A stretch of 64,000 bases of DNA from Propionibacteriales bacterium (GTDB lineage Bacteria; Actinomycetota; Actinomycetes; Propionibacteriales; Nocardioidaceae), in contig WHTJ01000008.1 of assembly GCA_009377795.1 (NCBI GenBank), forward strand, positions 1 to 64,000, read 5' to 3'. Positions 25,469 to 37,906 of this stretch are shown piece by piece (positions within the stretch are counted from its first letter, which is position 1; the number at the start of each line of letters is the position of its first letter). The notes beneath the pieces are model-generated. The model searched no databases, was not told the origin of the DNA, and worked only from the letters and a program-made list of their open reading frames with translations. The translations under genes were made by a program, and so were the position numbers.

Positions 25469-26077
25469 TTGACCACGCCCACGATCGGCGTTCTCGCCCT
25501 TCAGGGCGACGTCCGCGAGCACGTACGAATGCTCGAAGGGGCGGGCGCTCGTGCGCACCCGGTACGCCGGCTGTCGGAGCTGGACGCGCTGGACGGGATC
25601 GTCCTGCCGGGCGGCGAGTCGACCACCATACACAAGCTGGCGGTCGCGTTCGAGCTGTTCGAGCCGTTGCGGCGGCGAATCGCCGACGGCCTGCCGGCCT
25701 TCGGCACCTGTGCCGGGATGATCCTGCTGGCCGACCGGATCGAGGGCGGGATCGCGGACCAGGAGACGTTCGGCGGGCTGGACATGACGGTCCGCCGCAA
25801 CGCGTTCGGCCGCCAGGTGGACTCGTTCGAGGCCGACGTCGAGTTCACCGCGTTCCACGGGCCGTTCCATGCGGTCTTCATCCGGGCGCCGTGGGTGGAG
25901 AAGGTCGCGGACGGTGTGGACGTGCTCGCCCGGGTCGCGTCCGGTCCGGCCGCAGGTAGGATCGTTGCCGTCGAGCGGGGTCATCTGCTCGCCACGTCGT
26001 TCCATCCCGAGATGACCGGCGACGACCGCGTGCACCGTTACTTCGTGAACCGCGTGAGGGCCGCCGGGAGCGCCTGA
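25469..26077 (+). CDS. pdxT: Pyridoxal 5'-phosphate synthase, glutaminase subunit
   Basis: The class I glutamine amidotransferase has 202 residues. The nucleophile Cys81 lies in GTCAGM and the His179/Glu181 pair in SFHPE, with the oxyanion segment LPGGESTT at 46-53. It releases ammonia from glutamine and channels it to PdxS. Translation starts at TTG, set by GGAAGG 7 bases upstream. It is separated from pdxS by the DUF6891, GT-C and secreted-protein genes. Confidence 0.95.
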   Translation: MTTPTIGVLALQGDVREHVRMLEGAGARAHPVRRLSELDALDGIVLPGGESTTIHKLAVAFELFEPLRRRIADGLPAFGTCAGMILLADRIEGGIADQETFGGLDMTVRRNAFGRQVDSFEADVEFTAFHGPFHAVFIRAPWVEKVADGVDVLARVASGPAAGRIVAVERGHLLATSFHPEMTGDDRVHRYFVNRVRAAGSA

Positions 26078-26113
26078 GCGCCGTACGCGCTTCTTCAGAG
26101 GAGGATCACCGCC

Positions 26114-26875
26114 ATGTCCGGCCATTCCAAATGGGCCACCACCAAGCACAAGAAGGCCGTCGTCGACGCCCGGCGCGGCAAGTTGTTCGCCAAGCTGATC
26201 AAGAACATCGAGGTGGCGGCGCGTACCGGCGGCGGCGACCCGGCGGGGAATCCCACGCTCTACGACGCCGTCCAGAAGGCGAAGAAGTCCTCGGTGCCGA
26301 ACGACAACATCGACCGCGCGCTCCGGCGCGGCGCCGGCCTGGAGTCGGGTGCCGCCGAGTACCAGACGATCATGTACGAGGGGTACGGCCCGTCCGGCGT
26401 GGCCCTTCTGGTGGAATGCCTGACCGACAACCGCAACCGGGCGGCGATGGACGTACGCACGATCATGACCCGTGGCGGCGGGTCGATGGCCGACCCCGGC
26501 TCGGTGTCGTACCTGTTCAACCGCAAGGGCGTCGTCCTGCTGCCCAAGGCGCAGGAGTCCGGTGAGCTGAGTGAGGATGACGTCCTCGCCGCGGTGCTCG
26601 ACGCCGGCGCGGAGGAGGTCAACGACCTGGGGGAGACGTTCGAGGTGATCTCCGAGCCCACGGACCTGGTGGCGGTGCGTACGGCGCTGCAGGACGCCGG
26701 CCACGACTACGAGTCCGCCGAGCAGCAGTTCGTACCGACCATGAGCGTGCAGGTGGACGAGGGCTCCGCGGGCGGGGTCTTCCGGCTGATCGAGGCGCTG
26801 GAGGACAGCGACGACGTACAGAACGTCTACTCCAACGTCGACGTCTCCGACGAGGTTCTGGCCAAGCTCGGATGA
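26114..26875 (+). CDS. YebC/PmpR-family transcriptional/translational regulator
   Basis: The protein has 253 residues and starts [37 protein letters not shown], the hallmark of the TACO1/YebC family. It also has [15 protein letters not shown] and the [23 protein letters not shown] core. Members bind DNA or assist ribosomes on difficult polyproline stretches. A GAGGATC ribosome site precedes the ATG. The pdxT-yebC neighbourhood is the same as in mycobacteria (Rv2604c-Rv2603c). Confidence 0.95.
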   Translation: MSGHSKWATTKHKKAVVDARRGKLFAKLIKNIEVAARTGGGDPAGNPTLYDAVQKAKKSSVPNDNIDRALRRGAGLESGAAEYQTIMYEGYGPSGVALLVECLTDNRNRAAMDVRTIMTRGGGSMADPGSVSYLFNRKGVVLLPKAQESGELSEDDVLAAVLDAGAEEVNDLGETFEVISEPTDLVAVRTALQDAGHDYESAEQQFVPTMSVQVDEGSAGGVFRLIEALEDSDDVQNVYSNVDVSDEVLAKLG

Positions 26876-27720
26876 GCCGGACGCCCGCTAGTGAGGTGGG
26901 GGCGCACAACGCCCGGGTGAAGGCGGCCCGGCGGCTGCGCAAGCGGGCGATCCGATCGCGCGAGCGGCTGTTCCTGGCCGAGGGGCCGCAGGCCGTGCGG
27001 GAGGCGTTGGGGCGTCCGGACTCCGTCGTCGAGGTGTTCGCGACCGCGGACTGCGCGGCGCGGAACGGGGAGCTGGTCGAGGCCGCCGACGCGCAAGGGG
27101 TGGGGTGGTACGCCGTCTCGCCAGTGGTGCTGTCGTCGATCGCGCAGACCGTGACCCCGCAGGGCGTGGTCGCGGTCTGCCGGTTCCTCGACCGGGAGAT
27201 CGGGGGCCTGCTCGCCGATCGGGAGAGCACGGCGGTTCCCCCGCTCGTGGTGGTGTGCGCCGACGTACGGGACCCGGGCAACGCCGGCACCGTGATCCGG
27301 TGCGCGGACGCCGCCGGGGCGGACGGCGTCGTACTCGCCGGCTCGTCGGTCGACCCGTACAACGGCAAGTGCGTGCGGGCGAGCGCGGGCAGCCTGTTCC
27401 ACGTGCCGATCGTTGCCGGGGTGTCGGTGGCGGAGGCGGTCGGCGAGCTGCGGCGGGCCGGGCTGACCGTGGTGGCGGCCGACGGCTCGGGCGACACCGA
27501 CCTGCACCGGACCGACGACGCCGGGCTGTTCGCCGGGCCGACCGGGTGGCTGTTCGGGAACGAGGCCTGGGGCCTGCCGGCCGAGGTGACCGCACTGGCC
27601 GACGCCGTCGTACGCGTGCCGATCTACGGCCGGGCGGAGAGCCTGAACCTCGCCACTGCGGCCGCCGTGTGTCTCTACACCACCACCCGCGCTCAGCGCC
27701 GGGTCGTCGAAGGCGACTAA
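26872..27720 (+). CDS. SpoU/TrmH-family RNA 2'-O-methyltransferase
   Basis: The protein has 282 residues. The N-terminal L30e-like substrate-binding domain is followed by a SPOUT knot domain with motif 1 PGNAGTVIR (Asn137, Arg143), motif 2 [11 protein letters not shown] (229-231 GNE) and motif 3 [11 protein letters not shown]. It methylates a ribose in rRNA or tRNA with SAM. Mycobacterial tsnR (Rv1644) sits close to pheST as this gene does, which supports an rRNA target. The ATG overlaps the yebC stop (ATGA). Confidence 0.9.
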   Translation: MSRTPASEVGAHNARVKAARRLRKRAIRSRERLFLAEGPQAVREALGRPDSVVEVFATADCAARNGELVEAADAQGVGWYAVSPVVLSSIAQTVTPQGVVAVCRFLDREIGGLLADRESTAVPPLVVVCADVRDPGNAGTVIRCADAAGADGVVLAGSSVDPYNGKCVRASAGSLFHVPIVAGVSVAEAVGELRRAGLTVVAADGSGDTDLHRTDDAGLFAGPTGWLFGNEAWGLPAEVTALADAVVRVPIYGRAESLNLATAAAVCLYTTTRAQRRVVEGD

Positions 27721-27743
27721 TGGGGCGCGAGGGAGCGGCCAGG

Positions 27744-28229
27744 TCAGGCCCTGACCACCTGCGTTCCGCCGGCGAGCCGGTCGTGGGCGCCCTGCTTGGT
27801 GGGGCTGGAGTTGACGGTCACCGCGATCGTGATCCACGCGGCGAGCGCCAGCAGCGCACCGGCGTACGGGACGGCTCCGAGAAGGGTGAACGCCTCGCGG
27901 ATCGCCGAGCCGCCCAGCGTGGGCGGACCGCCGTCCGCGCCGCCCGTGACCCGAAGTCCGAACAGGCGCTTGCCGGGCGTCGTCCCCCACGAGGTGTCGA
28001 GTACGACGAAGTAGGCGAACACGAGGAACGCCTGTATGACCAGCCAGACGACTCCGAAGTCGAGGGCCATCCCGAGCAGCACTCCGACGACGAGGAGGAT
28101 GACGCCGTCGATCACCCGCGCACCGAGGCGTGGGCCGAGGTCACCGGGCACGGCCCCGGGCGGAGCGCCCGATCCGGGTACGTCGTGCGGATCGGGGGTG
28201 TGCGGGTCGTTCGGTCCGGCAGCTGTCAT
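27744..28229 (-). CDS. RDD-family membrane protein
   Basis: The protein has 161 residues. A Pro/Gly-rich cytoplasmic start leads to the RDD-type segment LGPRLGARVIDGVILLVVGVLLG, a second membrane helix FLVFAYFVVLDTSWGTTPGKRLFGLRV with the family WGTTPGKxLxGLRV motif, and a third near the C-terminus. The role is unknown, with ion or osmolyte transport suggested for some members. The start is the ATG preceded by GAGG; upstream in-frame codons read through the pheS leader region and look non-coding. It is convergent with the SpoU gene, 23 bases away. Confidence 0.82.
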   Translation of the reverse strand: MTAAGPNDPHTPDPHDVPGSGAPPGAVPGDLGPRLGARVIDGVILLVVGVLLGMALDFGVVWLVIQAFLVFAYFVVLDTSWGTTPGKRLFGLRVTGGADGGPPTLGGSAIREAFTLLGAVPYAGALLALAAWITIAVTVNSSPTKQGAHDRLAGGTQVVRA

Positions 28230-28320
28230 CGTGGCCTCGCAGATCGGGAAGGGGACGTCGTCTCGGATGAGCTGACCGTACTGCTTCTCGGCCGTCGATG
28301 GTGAGACCTTTCGATGCGGC

Positions 28321-28378
28321 CAGATGTGCGATCTCGGCGGGAGGGGAGCGACCAGATGTGCAATCTCGGCGCGAGGGG
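28321..28378. repeat. Two-copy imperfect tandem repeat upstream of pheS
   Basis: Two 26-base copies, both beginning CAGATGTGC, differ at two positions and are spaced 32 bases start to start. They lie between the divergent RDD and pheS promoters. They may bind a regulator or may simply be a local duplication. Confidence 0.5.
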
Positions 28379-28528
28379 CAACCAACCGGTCGGAGACGAC
28401 AGCCGATCCGGCGGCCGGGCCGCCGTTCGTGACCGGTTTCCGTGAGAGCGGAGGGAGGGGGCGGTCAGTATGCAAACCCGTTCGCGGGCCGATGGCGGCT
28501 CTTCCTAGACTTTGGGCCGTCCACTCAA

Positions 28529-28549
28529 GGACGTCCATTGCGGACGTCC
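28529..28549 (+). promoter_or_regulatory. Hairpin in the pheS leader, GGACGTCC-ATTGC-GGACGTCC
   Basis: Two copies of the self-complementary octamer GGACGTCC flank a 5-base loop, giving a perfect 8-bp stem. It ends 7 bases before the GGAAGG ribosome site of pheS and may affect its translation. As a DNA element it also offers two palindromic half-sites. Confidence 0.4.
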
Positions 28550-28566
28550 GCTCCCTGGAAGGAACC

Positions 28567-29670
28567 ATGTCGGGACCGAACAACGACTACGACCCCGTCG
28601 AGGTCACCCCGCTTCATCCCGACGAGGTGGACCGGATGAAGCGCGAGGCGCTCGACGCCATCGCGGCCGCGGGCGACCTGCCCGCGCTCAAGCAGGTACG
28701 GCTGGACCACGCGGGTGACCGGTCCCCGCTCGGCCTGGCCAACCGGGAGATCGGCGCGCTCCCGCCACAGGCCCGCAAGGAGGCGGGCATCCGGGTGGGC
28801 GGCGCCCGCCGCGAGGTGAAGGAGGCGCTTGAGCGCCGCACCGAGGAGCTCGAGGCCGAGCAGGAGGCGCGGATCCTCACCGAGGAAGCGGTCGACGTCA
28901 CCCTCCCGACCGATCGCGAGCCGCGGGGTGCACGGCACCCGCTCACCACCATCCAGGAGCGGATCGCCGAAATCTTCGTCGCCATGGGATGGGAGGTCGC
29001 CGAGGGCCCCGAGGTCGAGGCCCAGTGGATGAACTTCGACGCGCTCAACATGGGCCCGGACCACCCGGCCAGGACCATGCAGGACACGTTCTGGCTCGAA
29101 CCGTCCGGCAGCGGTCTGGTGCTGCGCACGCACACGTCGCCGGTACAGGCGCGCACGATGCTGGAGCGCACGCCGCCGATCTACGTGGTCTGTCCGGGGC
29201 GCACGTTCCGCACCGACGAGCTGGACGCCACGCACTCCCCGGTGTTCTCGCAGGTCGAGGGCCTCGCGATCGACAAGGGTCTTTCCATGGCGCACCTGAA
29301 GGGCACCCTCGACCACTTCGCGGCGGGGATCTTCGGCGAGGGCGTGGTGACGAGGTTCCGGCCGTCGTACTTCCCGTTCACCGAGCCCAGTGCGGAGGTG
29401 GACGTCCTCTGCTTCGTGTGCCGGGGTGAGTCGCCGGCGGTGGAGTCCTGCCGTACGTGCAAGGGTGAGGGATGGATCGAGTGGGGCGGCTGCGGAGTGG
29501 TCAACCCGCGAGTCCTGGTGGCGTGCGGTGTGGACCCTGACGAGTGGTCCGGCTTCGCGTTCGGGATGGGGCTCGAGCGTACGTTGATGTTCCGCAACGA
29601 CATCGCGGATATGCGCGACATCTTCGAGGGCGACGTGCGATTCACGCTGCCGTTCGGGTTGGAGGTCTGA
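28567..29670 (+). CDS. pheS: Phenylalanyl-tRNA synthetase alpha subunit
   Basis: The class II catalytic subunit has 367 residues. An N-terminal coiled coil (about 20-110) binds tRNA. Motif 2 shows [10 protein letters not shown] and [29 protein letters not shown], the substrate loop [16 protein letters not shown] follows, and motif 3 is [14 protein letters not shown] four-cysteine cluster ([12 protein letters not shown]) is present. The ATG follows GGAAGG; longer readings extend into the leader. It forms the alpha2-beta2 enzyme with pheT, whose start overlaps its stop by one base (TGATG). Confidence 0.97.
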   Translation: MSGPNNDYDPVEVTPLHPDEVDRMKREALDAIAAAGDLPALKQVRLDHAGDRSPLGLANREIGALPPQARKEAGIRVGGARREVKEALERRTEELEAEQEARILTEEAVDVTLPTDREPRGARHPLTTIQERIAEIFVAMGWEVAEGPEVEAQWMNFDALNMGPDHPARTMQDTFWLEPSGSGLVLRTHTSPVQARTMLERTPPIYVVCPGRTFRTDELDATHSPVFSQVEGLAIDKGLSMAHLKGTLDHFAAGIFGEGVVTRFRPSYFPFTEPSAEVDVLCFVCRGESPAVESCRTCKGEGWIEWGGCGVVNPRVLVACGVDPDEWSGFAFGMGLERTLMFRNDIADMRDIFEGDVRFTLPFGLEV

Positions 29671-32150
29671 TGCGCGTTCCGCTGTCGTGGCTGCGTGAGT
29701 ACGTTGACCTGCCGGCCGAAACCACCGCCGAGGAGTTGTCCGACAAGCTGACGTTCCTCGGCCTGAAGCTGGAGGCCATCGAGCGACCGGGCACCGACGT
29801 TCGCGGACCGCTCGTACTCGGCCGGGTCGTGTCGTTCGAGGAGGAGACGCACTCCAACGGCAAGACGATCCGGTGGTGTCAGGTCGACGTCGGCGAGGAC
29901 GAGCCTCGAGGAATAGTCTGTGGTGCTTTGAATTTCGCCGCCGAGGACCTGGTGGCGGTAGCGCTACCCGGTGCGGTGCTTCCGGGCGGCTTCGGGATCG
30001 GGGCGCGCAAGACGTACGGCCATGTGTCGGACGGCATGATCTGCTCGGCCCGCGAGCTGGGGCTCGGCGACGACCACACCGGCATCCTGGTGCTCGAGCC
30101 CGGTGCGGGCGAGCCGGGAGCGGACGCCGGCCCGGTGCTGCATATCCGGGACGACGTGATCGAGCTGGAGATCAACCCGGACCGCGCCTACGCGCTGTCG
30201 TTGCGCGGGGTCGCACGTGAGGCCGCGACGGCGTACTCCCTTCCGTTCACCGACCCCGCCGAGCGCGAGGTGCCCGCCCGCGGCGACGGCTACCCGGTGC
30301 GGGTGGACGACCCGGACGGCTGCCGGGTCTTCGTCGCCCGCACGGCGACCGGCCTCGACCCGACCGCTCCGACCCCGCGCTGGCTGGCCCGGCGGATCCA
30401 GCTGGCGGGTGTACGCCCGATCTCGCTCGCGGTCGACGTGACGAACTACGTGATGCTGCAGCTCGGCCAGCCGATTCACGCGTACGACGAGAGCAAGCTG
30501 TCCGGCCCGATCGGCGTACGCCGGGCCGCGGCCGGAGAACACCTCACCACCCTCGACGACGTCGACCGGGTGCTCGACCCCGAGGATCTCCTGATCACCG
30601 ACGACACCGGGCCGATCGGTATCGCCGGGGTGATGGGCGGTGCGACCACCGAGGTGGACGAGCGCACCACGTCGATCGTGATCGAGGCGGCCGCTTTCGA
30701 CCCGGTGTCGGTCGCGCGTACCGCACGCCGCCACAAGCTGCCATCCGAGGCGTCGAGGCGATTCGAGCGTGGGGTCGACATGCGGCTGCCGCAGCAGGCC
30801 GCGCAGCGGGTGGCCGAGCTGCTGGCGGAGTACGGCGGCGCCCGCATCGACGACGGCCTCACGGTGGTGGGCAAGCCGGCCGACCCGGAGCCGATCACGC
30901 TTCCGGAGCGGCTGTGTTCGGACGTCTCCGGATTCCCCATACCGAGGCTGACGGTCGTCGGCCACCTGGAGCGGGTCGGCTGCGCGGTCGACGACACCGG
31001 TGCCGGGTCAGACCTGGTGGTGACACCCGCGAGCTGGCGCCCGGATCTCACCGACCCGAACGACCTGGTGGAGGAGGTGCTCCGGCTCGTCGGATACGAC
31101 CAGGTGCCGTCCGTGCTCCCGCCGGCGCCCGCCGGGCGAGGCCTGACGGCGGAGCAGCGCCTGCGCCGACGGGTCGGCTACGCGCTCGCCGGTGCCGGGT
31201 TCGTGGAGACGAAGAACTTCCCGTTCGTCGGTCCGGCGGACTGGGCGAACCTCGGGCTCGCCGCGGACGACGCACGGCGTACGACGGTGCGGATCACCAA
31301 CCCGTGGTCGGAGGAGGAGCCCGAGCTGGCCACCACCCTCCTGCCGGGGCTGCTCCGGGCACTCGCCCGCAACCGGGCCCGGGCTCACGGCGATGTGGCG
31401 CTGTACGAGCACGCCCCGGTGTTCCGGCCGGATCCGGATCATCCGGTGGCGCCGCTGCTCGGCGTGGATCGGCGTCCGACCGACGAGGAGCTGGCCAGGG
31501 TCATTGCCGCCGTACCCGACCAGCCGCTCTACCTAGGCATCGTCGTGGCCGGGGCACGCGAGCCGTCCGGCTGGTGGGGCGACGGGCGCTCGGCATCGTG
31601 GACCGACGCGATCGACGGGGTACGCCGGATGGCCGAGACCCTCGGCGTGGAGATCACGCTGCGGACGGGTCGGTACCCGCCGTGGCATCCGGGCCGGTGC
31701 GCGGAGGTCGTGGTGGACGGCGCCGTGATCGGTCATGCCGGGGAGCTGCATCCCCGGGTGTGCAAGGCGTACGGCGTACCGGAGCGCACGGCGGCCGCGG
31801 AGGTCGACCTGGACGCGCTGGTGTCGACCGCGACCCGGGTCGCGGTCACGGCCCCCGCGCTGTCGACGTACCCGGTCGCGAAGGAGGACGTCGCCCTGGT
31901 GGTGGACGAGACGGTTCCGGCCGCGGAGGTGGCGGCCGTCCTGCGGGAGGGCGCCGGGGAGCTGCTGGAGCAGGTGCGGCTGTTCGACGTCTACCGGAGC
32001 GGCCAGATCGGCGAGGGCAGGAAGTCGCTCGCGTTCGCGCTGCGGTTCCGGGCGCCGGACCGCACCCTCACCGAGGCGGAGGCCGCGGAGGCCCGCGACG
32101 CCGCGGTGGCGGCGGCCGCCGAGCGGCTCGGCGCGGTCCAGCGCGCATGA
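29670..32150 (+). CDS. pheT: Phenylalanyl-tRNA synthetase beta subunit
   Basis: The protein has 826 residues with the family's domain order. An EMAP-II-like tRNA-binding domain (about 40-150) is followed by the B3/B4 editing domain (with AVDVTNYVMLQLGQPIHAYD), B5 domains, a catalytic-like core and a C-terminal anticodon-binding FDX-ACB domain (AVTAPALSTYPVAKEDVALVVDETVPAAEV). It edits Tyr-tRNA-Phe and positions the tRNA. Length equals the usual 800-830. Translation is coupled to pheS and, by a 4-base overlap, to the following SDR gene. Confidence 0.97.
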   Translation: MRVPLSWLREYVDLPAETTAEELSDKLTFLGLKLEAIERPGTDVRGPLVLGRVVSFEEETHSNGKTIRWCQVDVGEDEPRGIVCGALNFAAEDLVAVALPGAVLPGGFGIGARKTYGHVSDGMICSARELGLGDDHTGILVLEPGAGEPGADAGPVLHIRDDVIELEINPDRAYALSLRGVAREAATAYSLPFTDPAEREVPARGDGYPVRVDDPDGCRVFVARTATGLDPTAPTPRWLARRIQLAGVRPISLAVDVTNYVMLQLGQPIHAYDESKLSGPIGVRRAAAGEHLTTLDDVDRVLDPEDLLITDDTGPIGIAGVMGGATTEVDERTTSIVIEAAAFDPVSVARTARRHKLPSEASRRFERGVDMRLPQQAAQRVAELLAEYGGARIDDGLTVVGKPADPEPITLPERLCSDVSGFPIPRLTVVGHLERVGCAVDDTGAGSDLVVTPASWRPDLTDPNDLVEEVLRLVGYDQVPSVLPPAPAGRGLTAEQRLRRRVGYALAGAGFVETKNFPFVGPADWANLGLAADDARRTTVRITNPWSEEEPELATTLLPGLLRALARNRARAHGDVALYEHAPVFRPDPDHPVAPLLGVDRRPTDEELARVIAAVPDQPLYLGIVVAGAREPSGWWGDGRSASWTDAIDGVRRMAETLGVEITLRTGRYPPWHPGRCAEVVVDGAVIGHAGELHPRVCKAYGVPERTAAAEVDLDALVSTATRVAVTAPALSTYPVAKEDVALVVDETVPAAEVAAVLREGAGELLEQVRLFDVYRSGQIGEGRKSLAFALRFRAPDRTLTEAEAAEARDAAVAAAAERLGAVQRA

Positions 32151-32968
32151 CGCCGGCGCTGAGCCAGAGCCGGGTCGCCCTGGTCACGGGTGCCGGGCGC
32201 GGGATCGGCCGGAAGCTGAGCCTCGCGCTCGCCGAGGCCGGGCTGTCGGTCGGGCTGGTGGGCCGTACGCAGTCGACGCTGGAGAGCGTTGCCGGTGAGA
32301 TCGCCGGGCCGACCGCTTGGGCGGTCGCGGATGTGACCCGGCCGGAGCAGGTCACGCGCGCCGTGGACAAGATCGAGGCCGAGCTGGGCCCAGTCGACCT
32401 GCTGGTCGACAACGCCGGGTTGAGCGACGACCGGGTTCCCGCGCCCTGGGAGTCCGATCCCGACGACTGGTGGCGGGTCTTGGAGGTCAACCTGCGCGGC
32501 CCGATGCTGATGGCCCGCGCGCTGGTCCCGCGGATGCTGGAACGCGGTACGCCGGGCCGGATCCTCGAGCTCGCATCGGGCATGGGCATCCGCCCGGTGG
32601 GGGAGTTCTCGGCGTACTCCGTCTCCAAGGGCGCCCTGCTGCACTGGGTGGACAACCTGGCCGCAGCACTCTCCCCGGACGGTGGCGTGCGGGTGCTGGC
32701 CGCCAGCCCGGGGTTCGTGCGCACCGACATGACGGAGGCGATGTGGGGTGACGTGCCGGACGGTTCGTACGGCACGGCGGGTCCGCTGTGCGAGGTCGCC
32801 CGCCGGTTCGCCGTCGGGGAGCTGGACGCGTTGCACGGATGGTTCGTGCACGCGTCGCGGGACGACGTCGACGGGCTGCTGGCCGTGGCCGCGGGTGCCG
32901 ACGAGGACACCCGGCGGCTCCGGCTCAGGGGCTACGGTCCCGACGACCCGATGACCGGCCAGCGGTAG
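32147..32968 (+). CDS. Short-chain dehydrogenase/reductase
   Basis: The protein has 273 residues and the classical SDR layout: TGAGRGIG (14-21), DNAG (88-91, where most have NNAG), active-site Ser144 and YSVSK (Tyr157, Lys161), then ASPGFVRTDM. It oxidises or reduces an alcohol/carbonyl with NAD(P). The substrate cannot be told. It overlaps pheT by 4 bases, so it is likely expressed with it, though the functions have no obvious link. Confidence 0.88.
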   Translation: MTPALSQSRVALVTGAGRGIGRKLSLALAEAGLSVGLVGRTQSTLESVAGEIAGPTAWAVADVTRPEQVTRAVDKIEAELGPVDLLVDNAGLSDDRVPAPWESDPDDWWRVLEVNLRGPMLMARALVPRMLERGTPGRILELASGMGIRPVGEFSAYSVSKGALLHWVDNLAAALSPDGGVRVLAASPGFVRTDMTEAMWGDVPDGSYGTAGPLCEVARRFAVGELDALHGWFVHASRDDVDGLLAVAAGADEDTRRLRLRGYGPDDPMTGQR

Positions 32969-33032
32969 CGCAGTCCCGAAACCCGCCCGATTTCGCACCG
33001 CCGGACCACGCGAGGGTGCATGATCGGACAGC

Positions 33033-34055
33033 ATGAAGGTCTTGATCACCGGCGGCACCGGCTATGTCGGCAGTCACGTGACCGCGGCGGCGGTCCGAGC
33101 GGGTCATGACGTCCGGCTCCTGGTGCGCCGACCCGAGCAGGTCGCGGCGTCCCTCGGCCCCCTGGAGGTGACGGTGTCCGACGTCGTCTCGGGCGACGTA
33201 CTGGACGAGCGGGCGGTGGAGGACGCCGTCGCCGGCTGCGACGCGGTCGTGCACGCGGCCGCGGTCTACTCCCTCGACCCGCGTCGTGTGGAGGAGATGC
33301 GGCGTACGAACGTGCACGCCGCCGAGCTCGTGCTCGGGCGGTCCGTCGAGGGCGGACTGGATCCCGTGGTGCACGTGTCCACCACGGTGGCGCTCACCCG
33401 GTACGGCGGCAGCGGCCCGGACCTGCCGCTGGGTGACATCGAGTCGCCGTACGCCCAGTCGAAGATCGCCTCCGAGCAGGTCGCGCGGCGCCTGCAAGAC
33501 GAGGGCGCTCCGGTCGTGTGCCTCTATCCCGGCGGTGTCTACGGCCCGCACGATCCGTATCGCGGGGAGCAGAGCGAGCGGCTGCGCTGGATCGTGAACG
33601 GCGCCTTCCCGCTCTGGGTGAAGGGCGGGCTGCACACCACCGACGTGCGCGACGTCGCCGCGCTGGCGGTCGCCGTGCTCGAGGCCGGGCGCGGGCCGCG
33701 CCGGTACGTCGTTCCCGGCCATCACGTGGACGGCGACCTGCTGTACGGCACCGTCGCGGAGGTCACCGGGAAGCGGTTCCCGCACCTCGACCTTCCGGGG
33801 GCGCTGCTCAGCCCGTCCACCCGCCTCATCGGCGCCGTACAGGGCCGGTTACCCGCGAGGTGGCGGTACCCGGCCGACCACGAGGGCGTCGAGATCGCCC
33901 GCCGCGACACCCGGTTCGACGACTCCGCCGCGCGCGAGGAGTTCGGCATCGAGCCGATACCGTTCCGCGAGTCCGTCGGTGACACCGTCCGCTGGCTGGT
34001 CTCGTCGGGACGGGTGAAACGGCGCTCGTTGCGGCGGGTGAGCCAGGCCTACTGA
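33033..34055 (+). CDS. NAD-dependent epimerase/dehydratase family protein
   Basis: This extended SDR of 340 residues has the N-terminal TGGTGYVG (6-13), catalytic Ser116/Thr117 in HVSTTVAL and Tyr140/Lys144 in YAQSK, and LYPGGVYGPHDP for sugar or acyl-substrate binding. The family includes sugar epimerases, dihydroflavonol-reductase-like and hydroxysteroid dehydrogenase-like enzymes. The C-terminal half is closest in style to the latter two. It starts 64 bases after the SDR gene. Confidence 0.85.
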   Translation: MKVLITGGTGYVGSHVTAAAVRAGHDVRLLVRRPEQVAASLGPLEVTVSDVVSGDVLDERAVEDAVAGCDAVVHAAAVYSLDPRRVEEMRRTNVHAAELVLGRSVEGGLDPVVHVSTTVALTRYGGSGPDLPLGDIESPYAQSKIASEQVARRLQDEGAPVVCLYPGGVYGPHDPYRGEQSERLRWIVNGAFPLWVKGGLHTTDVRDVAALAVAVLEAGRGPRRYVVPGHHVDGDLLYGTVAEVTGKRFPHLDLPGALLSPSTRLIGAVQGRLPARWRYPADHEGVEIARRDTRFDDSAAREEFGIEPIPFRESVGDTVRWLVSSGRVKRRSLRRVSQAY

Positions 34056-34675
34056 ACGCCGGGAGCGACCGTCTCGGCCAGCCGGTCGAGGACCGCCGGG
34101 TCGCCGGACATCTGCAGCCCGCTCCCGTCGGCGCGAAACCACATCCAGCGGTCGAGGTCGGCGGCGGGGCCGCGTACGACGGCGTCGGCGTCGCCCGACG
34201 TGGCGACCACGTCGAGCATCGGCTCGTCGACCCCGTCGGCGGACAGCGCGGGATCCATCGGCGTCACCGCGTTCCCGGCCGTGAGCTCGGCGTCGACCCG
34301 GTGGATCAGCGCCTGGCGGCGGCGGATGAAGCCGACCGTCTTGTCCGCTGCCCACGTCCAGACCCGCGTCTCGTCCGGGGTCTCACGCAGGGCATCGGCC
34401 AGCCGTCGCCGGGCGGTCTCGAACAGGGCGAGCAACGCCGCCCGGTTGCCGGGTCGAGCGGGCTTGGTGCGCTCGGTCGGTTCGGGTTCGGTGAGGCGCT
34501 CGACGGCGATGGTCGCCCAGAACCACTGCACCTCGGTGAGATGCCACAGCAGGTCGGCGGCGTTCCAGTCCGGGCAGGTCGGGACCGCGAGCGCGGGATC
34601 GGCATCGGCAAGTACGGCGCCGAACCGTCGCGACTCGCGGTCGAGATGCTCGAGGTAGTCCGGGCGTACTGGCAT
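34049..34675 (-). CDS. MDMPI/DinB-like protein (TIGR03083 type)
   Basis: The protein has 208 residues. The N-terminal four-helix DinB-type domain carries VPTCPDWNAADLLWHLTEVQWFW, the TCPDWxxxDLLxH signature of maleylpyruvate isomerase-like proteins. A metal-binding His lies in the LWHL segment and another in QALIHRVDAEL; a smaller C-terminal domain follows. Such proteins use mycothiol or related thiols, or are uncharacterised. The ATG choice is weakly supported because no strong ribosome site is visible. The 3' end overlaps the converging epimerase gene by 7 bases. Confidence 0.78.
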   Translation of the reverse strand: MPVRPDYLEHLDRESRRFGAVLADADPALAVPTCPDWNAADLLWHLTEVQWFWATIAVERLTEPEPTERTKPARPGNRAALLALFETARRRLADALRETPDETRVWTWAADKTVGFIRRRQALIHRVDAELTAGNAVTPMDPALSADGVDEPMLDVVATSGDADAVVRGPAADLDRWMWFRADGSGLQMSGDPAVLDRLAETVAPGVQ

Positions 34676-34718
34676 GACCAGCACGGTAAGCGCGGGCGGC
34701 CGGCCGGGAAACCGGGTT

Positions 34719-36958
<2,240 letters not shown>

Positions 36959-36988
36959 GACTCCGCTGACTTCACCAAGGAGGGGACG

Positions 36989-37906
36989 ATGACCCCCGAC
37001 CGGTCGGCCGCATTGCGCAAGGCCGCCACCCTCACCGAGGCGCTGCCGTGGCTCGAGCACTTCCACGGCCGCACCGTGGTGATCAAGTACGGCGGCCATG
37101 CGATGACCGACCTCGCGCTCAAGCGGGCGTTCGCCGAGGACATCGTGTTCCTGCGGTACGCCGGGCTCAAGCCCGTGGTGGTGCACGGCGGCGGGCCGCA
37201 GATCAGCGAGATGCTGCGGCGGCTCGACATCCAGAGCGAGTTCCGCGGCGGGTTGCGGGTGACGACGCCGGAGGCCATGGACGTCGTACGCATGGTGCTG
37301 GTCGGGCAGGTCGGGCGCGAGCTGGTCGGGCTGCTCAACCAGCACGGACCCCTCGCCGTGGGTCTGTCCGGCGAGGACGCCGGCCTGTTCACCGCGGAGC
37401 GCACCGGTGCGGTGGTCGACGGCGAGACCGTGGACCTCGGGCTGGTCGGCGACGTCGTACGGGTGCGGCCGGAGGCGGTGCTCGACCTGATCGACGCCGG
37501 GCGGATCCCCGTGGTGTCCAGCGTTGCACCCGACCTGGAGCATCAGGTGCACAACGTCAACGCGGACACCGCCGCCTCCGCGCTCGCGACCTCGCTCGGC
37601 GCGGAGAAGCTGGTGGTGCTGACCGACGTCGAGGGCCTGTACGCCGACTGGCCGAACAGCCACGAAGTGATCAGCGAGATCCGGGCGAAGGAGCTGGAGG
37701 CCCTGCTTCCGGACCTGGCGTCCGGCATGGTCCCCAAGATGGACGCGTGCCTGCGGGCGGTGCGCGGTGGTGTGCATCGTGCGACCGTGATCGACGGCCG
37801 GGTTCCGCACGCGCTGCTGCTGGAGATCTTCACCGACGAGGGGATCGGCACCATGGTGCTCCCCGACGAGGATTCGCCTGACACAGAGGAGGAGGCGGGC
37901 AGATGA
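36989..37906 (+). CDS. argB: Acetylglutamate kinase
   Basis: The amino-acid kinase has 305 residues: VIKYGGHAM near the N-terminus (phosphate-binding Lys), [14 protein letters not shown], then [30 protein letters not shown] and [20 protein letters not shown]. It phosphorylates N-acetylglutamate and is usually the arginine-inhibited step. AAGGAGG precedes the ATG. It follows argJ by 30 bases and overlaps argD by 4. Confidence 0.97.
   Translation: MTPDRSAALRKAATLTEALPWLEHFHGRTVVIKYGGHAMTDLALKRAFAEDIVFLRYAGLKPVVVHGGGPQISEMLRRLDIQSEFRGGLRVTTPEAMDVVRMVLVGQVGRELVGLLNQHGPLAVGLSGEDAGLFTAERTGAVVDGETVDLGLVGDVVRVRPEAVLDLIDAGRIPVVSSVAPDLEHQVHNVNADTAASALATSLGAEKLVVLTDVEGLYADWPNSHEVISEIRAKELEALLPDLASGMVPKMDACLRAVRGGVHRATVIDGRVPHALLLEIFTDEGIGTMVLPDEDSPDTEEEAGR

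Larger units (their letters stand above)
28230..28566. other. Gene-free divergent region between the RDD gene and pheS
   Basis: This 337-base region serves two divergent genes. It holds a two-copy imperfect repeat, a TAGACT -10-like hexamer (28506-28511) without a good -35 box, and a hairpin just before the pheS ribosome site. No Phe-rich leader peptide is present; the only tiny frame here (starting at 28470) encodes no Phe. Confidence 0.5.

Noticed and set aside
28441-28566. Phe leader-peptide attenuator or T-box before pheS
   Set aside because: The only short leader frame has no Phe codons and no T-box consensus or specifier structure could be found.
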